From assembly GCF_038967635.1 (NCBI RefSeq), contig NZ_CP152413.1:4964001-5028000 (forward strand): a DNA stretch of 64,000 bases. Direction: 5' to 3'. The notes below the pieces were generated by a model. It did not search any database, was not told the origin of the DNA, and was given only the letters and a program-made list of their open reading frames with translations. Position 1 is the stretch's first letter, and each line of letters starts with the position of its first letter. This document shows, piece after piece, positions 60,201 to 64,000 of this stretch. The DNA comes from Bradyrhizobium sp. B124. GTDB taxonomy: Bacteria > Pseudomonadota > Alphaproteobacteria > Rhizobiales > Xanthobacteraceae. Position numbers and translations under genes: made by a program.

Positions 60201-61997
60201 ATGAGCATCATTTCCACCAAGTCGAGCACCTCCGCCAAAATCGGCGACAAGGCCAGCCACCTGCTAAGCGATTTCACCACCGATCCGCGCGTCGTGGTGA
60301 TCTCGGCGATCGCCGTGTTCGTCTCCGCCGCCGGCGTGCTGGCCGGTGCGGGACTGCTGCAACTGATCAAGCTTGCCACCAACATCGCCTATTTCGGCCA
60401 ATTCAGCTTCGCCGACCTGAAATTGCAGGACTCGCCGCTTGGCCTCTGGACCGTGCTGGTGCCAGTCGCGGGTTCGCTGATCATCGGCCTGATGGCACGC
60501 TTCGGCAGCGAGAAGATCCGCGGGCACGGCATTCCGGAAGCCATCGAGGCCATCTTGCTGGGTCGTTCGCGGCTCGATCCCAAGGTGGCGATCCTGAAGC
60601 CTTTGTCGTCGGCGGTATCAATCGGCACCGGCGGCCCGTTCGGCGCTGAGGGCCCGATCATCATGACGGGCGGCGCGATCGGCTCGCTGATCGCGCAGAT
60701 GCTCCCCGTCACGGACAACGAGCGCAAGACCCTGCTTGTGGCCGGCGCCGCCGCCGGCATGACCACGGTGTTCGGAACGCCGATCGCCGCGATCATGCTG
60801 GCGGTCGAACTCCTGCTGTTCGAATGGACGCCGCGCAGCTTCATTCCCGTCACCGTCGCCGCCGTGGTGGCAGCGGTCGGGCGCACCTTCCTGCACATGC
60901 CTGCGCCGCTGTTTCCGTTCACGGGCAGCGTCGACATCTCCTTGCTCCAGCTCGGCGCCTGGATGCTGATCGGAATCCTCTCCGGGCTGCTGTCGGGTGT
61001 GCTCACCCAGCTGGTCTATGGCTGCGAGGACACTTTCCTCAAGCTGCCGATCCACTGGATGTGGTGGCCACTGATCGGCGGCCTGGTCGTCGGCCTCGGC
61101 GGGCTGATCGAACCGCAGGCGCTCGGTGTCGGCTATGACAATTTGGCTTCGATGCTGCAAGGCGACGTGGTGCTGAAAGCCGCGCTGCTGCTGCTCGTGG
61201 TGAAGGCGGTGATCTGGTCGGTCGCGCTCGGCTCGGGCACGTCGGGTGGCGTGCTGGCGCCGCTGCTGATCATGGGCGGCGCGATGGGCACGGCGCTGAG
61301 CGGCTATTTGCCGGCCGCGAGCCCCGGCTTCTGGGCGCTGCTGGCGATGGCGGCGACGATGGGCGGCACGATGCGCTCGCCACTGACCGCGACCTTCTTC
61401 GCGGTCGAGCTCACCGGCAACACCCATGTGCTGCTGCCGCTGATCGCGGCCTGCGGCACCGCGCACGGCGTCACGGTGCTGCTGATGCGGCGCTCGATCC
61501 TGACCGAGAAGGTCGCGCGGCGCGGCCACCATCTCGTGCGCGAGTACCGGGTCGATCCCTTTGCGCTGACACGCGTGCGCGACGTGATGACCAAGGCGGT
61601 CGAAACCGTTTCCGACACCATGACGCTGCACGGCGCGGCAGCCTTCCTGACCAACCCGAAGACCGGTCACCCGAGCTTCCCGGTCGTCGACGCCAACCAT
61701 CACGTGCTCGGGGTGATCGATCCGCCGTCCGTGCTGCGCTGGCGCCGCGCCGGCAAGCATCGCACCGCGACGCTCAACCAGCTGCTGGCGGGCGGCAAGA
61801 TCACCGTCGCCTATCCCGATGAGTATCTCGACCGGCTCGCCGACCGCCTGATGCAGGTCAACGTCTCGCATCTGCCTGTCATCTCGCGCGAGGATCAGCG
61901 CCTCGTCGGCTACATCGGCTGGAAGGACCTGATGCGGGTGCGCGCCAGGCTGCAGGCCGAGGAAACCCAGAAGACATCCTTCTTCGGCGCGCGATAG
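60201..61997 (+). CDS. clcA: ClC-family chloride channel/antiporter with CBS domains
   Basis: A 598-residue membrane protein. The N-terminal ClC domain (about 30-440) has the anion-binding motifs GHGIPEA (GSGIP-type) and GTGGPFGAEGPI; the Glu in GAEGP corresponds to the external gate glutamate. GSGTSGGVLAPLLIMGG corresponds to the GIFAP motif. Two CBS repeats (about 465-590) follow, expected to regulate gating by nucleotide binding. It is likely controlled by the divergent MarR protein. Confidence 0.92.
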   Translation: MSIISTKSSTSAKIGDKASHLLSDFTTDPRVVVISAIAVFVSAAGVLAGAGLLQLIKLATNIAYFGQFSFADLKLQDSPLGLWTVLVPVAGSLIIGLMARFGSEKIRGHGIPEAIEAILLGRSRLDPKVAILKPLSSAVSIGTGGPFGAEGPIIMTGGAIGSLIAQMLPVTDNERKTLLVAGAAAGMTTVFGTPIAAIMLAVELLLFEWTPRSFIPVTVAAVVAAVGRTFLHMPAPLFPFTGSVDISLLQLGAWMLIGILSGLLSGVLTQLVYGCEDTFLKLPIHWMWWPLIGGLVVGLGGLIEPQALGVGYDNLASMLQGDVVLKAALLLLVVKAVIWSVALGSGTSGGVLAPLLIMGGAMGTALSGYLPAASPGFWALLAMAATMGGTMRSPLTATFFAVELTGNTHVLLPLIAACGTAHGVTVLLMRRSILTEKVARRGHHLVREYRVDPFALTRVRDVMTKAVETVSDTMTLHGAAAFLTNPKTGHPSFPVVDANHHVLGVIDPPSVLRWRRAGKHRTATLNQLLAGGKITVAYPDEYLDRLADRLMQVNVSHLPVISREDQRLVGYIGWKDLMRVRARLQAEETQKTSFFGAR

Positions 61998-62362
61998 CGC
62001 AACACGAATCCAGCCGTGGACTCCGTTTCACCTCGCCCCGCGTGCGGGGAGAGGTCGGAACGCATCGTTAGATGCGTTCCGGGTGAGGGGGAGCCTCCAC
62101 GAACGTAGCTATCACCGCATCTGCGGAGACGGCCCCTCACCCCAACCCTCTAAGAGCGAGCTTCGCTCGTCTCGGCCCCGTAAGAACGGGGAGAGGGAGT
62201 GCAGCGCCGCGCGTCGCGGAACAAATTTCCGCCGGGCGCAACGCGCGATCCTCGCGGGCAAATCACCGCCAGCGCATCCCAGAGCTTCACCGGCGATGGT
62301 TGACAGCATCAAGGGCTCACCCATGATGCCGGCAACCAAGAACAGCCACGGGATGAAACGCC
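61998..62362. other. Gap with large palindromic repeat 62031-62198
   Basis: 365 bp without a gene. The repeat at 62031-62198 contains CACCTCGCCCCGCGTGCGGG..., a GGTGAGGGGGAG centre and a complementary CCCCTCACCC...CGGGGAGAGG end, of the kind common in alphaproteobacterial intergenic DNA. The last 160 bp, before the amidohydrolase, show no clear promoter. Confidence 0.7.
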
Positions 62363-64000
62363 ATGACCTCGACCCCAGACCTCGTGATCCGCGGCGGCAA
62401 CATCGCCGACGGCAAGGGCGGCGACCTCTATGAAGCCGATGTCGCGATCTCAGGCGGCAAGATCACCGAAGTCGGCAAGGTCGCCGCAAAAGGCAAGGAA
62501 GAGATCGACGCGCGCGGCAGACTGGTGGCGCCCGGCTTCGTCGACGTCCACACCCATTACGACGGCCAGGTGACCTGGAGCCAGGACATCACGCCGTCGT
62601 CGCAGAACGGCGTCACGACAGCGATCATGGGCAATTGCGGCGTCGGCTTCGCGCCGTGCCGGCCGAGCGATCACGGCAGGCTGATCGAGCTGATGGAAGG
62701 CGTCGAGGACATTCCGGAGCCGGTGCTCTCCGCCGGCATTCCTTGGGCGTGGGAAAGCTTCCCCGATTACATGGAGTGGCTGTCGAAGCGCAGCTTCGAC
62801 ATGGACATCGGCGCGCAACTGCCGCACGCGGCGCTGCGGGTCTATGTGATGGGCGAGCGCGGCGCGCGCCGCGATCCCGCGACGCCCGAGGACAATCAGG
62901 CCATGGCGGCGCTCGCCGGTGATGCGGTGCGGTCCGGCGCGCTGGGCTTCTCGACCTCGCGCACGCTCAACCACCGCACTTCGACCGGCGACTACACGCC
63001 GACGCTGAAAGCGGGCGAAGATGAATTGACCGCGATCGCCGGCGCGATGCACGGCGTCGGCCGCAGCGTGCTGCAATTCGTGCTCGACCAGAGCACCGTC
63101 CACGAAGATCTGCCGATGATGCTGCGGGTCGCCGAGAACACGAGGTGCCCGATCTCGTTCTCCGTCGCCCAGGCCGACAAGGCGCCGCGGCGCTGGCGGC
63201 AGACCATGGACACCATCAATGAGGCCGCCGCCCGCGGCCTGTCGATCACGACCCAGATCGCGGCGCGGCCGGTCGGGCTGCTGCTCGGGCTGGAATTGTC
63301 GCGCAACCCGTTCCAGACCCATCCGAGCTATCGCGAAATCGCCAGGCTGCCGCTGGCCGAGCGGCTGACGCAGTTGCGGCGGCCCGAAGTGCGCGCGGCG
63401 ATCCTGAGCGAGAGCGCGACGGCGACCGACGATCCGCTGTTCTTCCGGCCGAACTACGACAAGATGTATCTGCTGGGTAATCCGCCGGACTATGAGCAGC
63501 CGCCGGAGAACGCGCTCGGCCCGCAGGCGCGCCGCCAGGGCCGGCAGCCGGAAGAGCTCGCCTATGACGCGATGCTGACCGACGAGGGCCGCGGCATGCT
63601 CTATGTGCCGTTCCTGAATTATGCCGACGGCAATCTCGATGCCGTGCATGAGATGCTGCGCGAACCCAGCGCCGTGCCCGGCCTGTCCGACGGCGGTGCG
63701 CATTGCGGCATCATCTGCGATGCCAGCTTCCCGACCTATCTGCTGACGCACTGGACGCGCGACCGCAGTCGCGGCGAGAAGCTCTCGATCCCGTTCGTGA
63801 TCGCGGCGCAGTCGCGCAAGACCGCGCTTTCGGTCGGCCTCACCGATCGTGGCGTGATCGCGCCCGGCTTCAAGGCCGACGTCAACGTGATCGACTACGA
63901 CCGGCTGCATCTGCATCCTCCGAAGGTGCATTACGACCTGCCGGTCGGCGGCCGCCGCCTGTTGCAACAGGTCGACGGCTACGACGCCACCATCGTCTCC
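62363..64000 (+). CDS. N-acyl-D-amino-acid amidohydrolase, 5' part
   Basis: The frame is open from ATG 62363 to the window end (546 codons), so the C-terminus is missing. It is an amidohydrolase of the D-aminoacylase/N-acyl-D-Glu deacylase type. MTSTPDLVIRGGNIADGKG begins the small beta domain, HTHYDGQ (H63, H65) is the metal site, and GNCGVGFAPC carries the Cys typical of D-aminoacylases. GLSDGGAHCG holds the catalytic Asp. The TIM barrel appears complete; substrate unknown. Confidence 0.9.
   Translation, partial: MTSTPDLVIRGGNIADGKGGDLYEADVAISGGKITEVGKVAAKGKEEIDARGRLVAPGFVDVHTHYDGQVTWSQDITPSSQNGVTTAIMGNCGVGFAPCRPSDHGRLIELMEGVEDIPEPVLSAGIPWAWESFPDYMEWLSKRSFDMDIGAQLPHAALRVYVMGERGARRDPATPEDNQAMAALAGDAVRSGALGFSTSRTLNHRTSTGDYTPTLKAGEDELTAIAGAMHGVGRSVLQFVLDQSTVHEDLPMMLRVAENTRCPISFSVAQADKAPRRWRQTMDTINEAAARGLSITTQIAARPVGLLLGLELSRNPFQTHPSYREIARLPLAERLTQLRRPEVRAAILSESATATDDPLFFRPNYDKMYLLGNPPDYEQPPENALGPQARRQGRQPEELAYDAMLTDEGRGMLYVPFLNYADGNLDAVHEMLREPSAVPGLSDGGAHCGIICDASFPTYLLTHWTRDRSRGEKLSIPFVIAAQSRKTALSVGLTDRGVIAPGFKADVNVIDYDRLHLHPPKVHYDLPVGGRRLLQQVDGYDATIVS

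Noticed and set aside
62450..63967. 505-codon minus-strand frame over the amidohydrolase
   Set aside because: The plus strand shows a metal site and intact fold to the window edge.
1..64000. tRNA, rRNA and prophage genes
   Set aside because: None was recognised on either strand. The only structured RNAs supported are the SRP RNA and the cobalamin riboswitch.

Overview
The window is a GC-rich chromosomal segment from an alphaproteobacterium of the Bradyrhizobium / Nitrobacteraceae type. This rests on the gene order dapE, truA, fmt, def and rmuC, the short SRP RNA beside dnaX-ybaB-recR, a full CtrA-type box (TTAA-N7-TTAA), a sox operon, a CIO-type bd oxidase, and very dense palindromic intergenic repeats. 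No rRNA, tRNA, CRISPR array, intact insertion sequence or prophage was seen. Genus is inferred, not proven.

Layout. 1-4.8 kb is housekeeping: the 3' part of dapE, then truA, fmt and def on the minus strand, then rmuC. 4.9-5.5 kb holds a one-gene GIY-YIG element bracketed by repeats, directly upstream of an ampG-like permease. 7.2-10.8 kb has a small secreted protein, recR-ybaB-dnaX and the SRP RNA. 10.9-15.5 kb has HIT, nudC, a PfkB kinase, an Lrp/AsnC regulator and a phosphomannomutase/phosphoglucomutase. 15.5-17.3 kb is an accessory island with more A/T: a possible short sRNA, a repeat-headed protein and a small secreted cysteine protein. 17.4-24.4 kb has a retropepsin-like protease, an NCS1 permease, hrpB, an acyltransferase and an ECF sigma factor. 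24.8-28.8 kb is a redox block: CcdA, thioredoxin, cydAB and a 43-residue DUF2474 subunit. 28.9-41.4 kb is mixed metabolism: L,D-transpeptidase, amino-acid binding protein, two acyl-CoA dehydrogenases, CMD and VOC proteins, a MerR-controlled methyltransferase pair, two MFS transporters, an orphan HicB and a PCMT-like methyltransferase.

41.5-49.2 kb has a DUF938 methyltransferase, then soxXYZA-soxK-soxB with two DsrE proteins and a persulfide-dioxygenase/rhodanese fusion. SoxCD is absent from the window. 49.3-54.7 kb is a cobalamin uptake locus: btuC-btuD-btuF on the minus strand, diverging from a B12-riboswitch-controlled TonB receptor. 54.8-64 kb has a charged microprotein, an ATP-grasp protein, an MFS transporter, a CYTH-CHAD protein, a MarR/ClC pair around a palindromic operator, and the 5' part of an N-acyl-D-amino-acid amidohydrolase.

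How the genes work together. Sox enzymes, DsrE carriers and the persulfide dioxygenase form a thiosulfate/sulfane-sulfur module. CcdA plus thioredoxin next to the bd oxidase form a periplasmic redox and respiration module. BtuBCDF imports corrinoids. Most gaps of about 80-200 bp hold palindromic repeats of several families, and some of these supply the stop codons of flanking genes.
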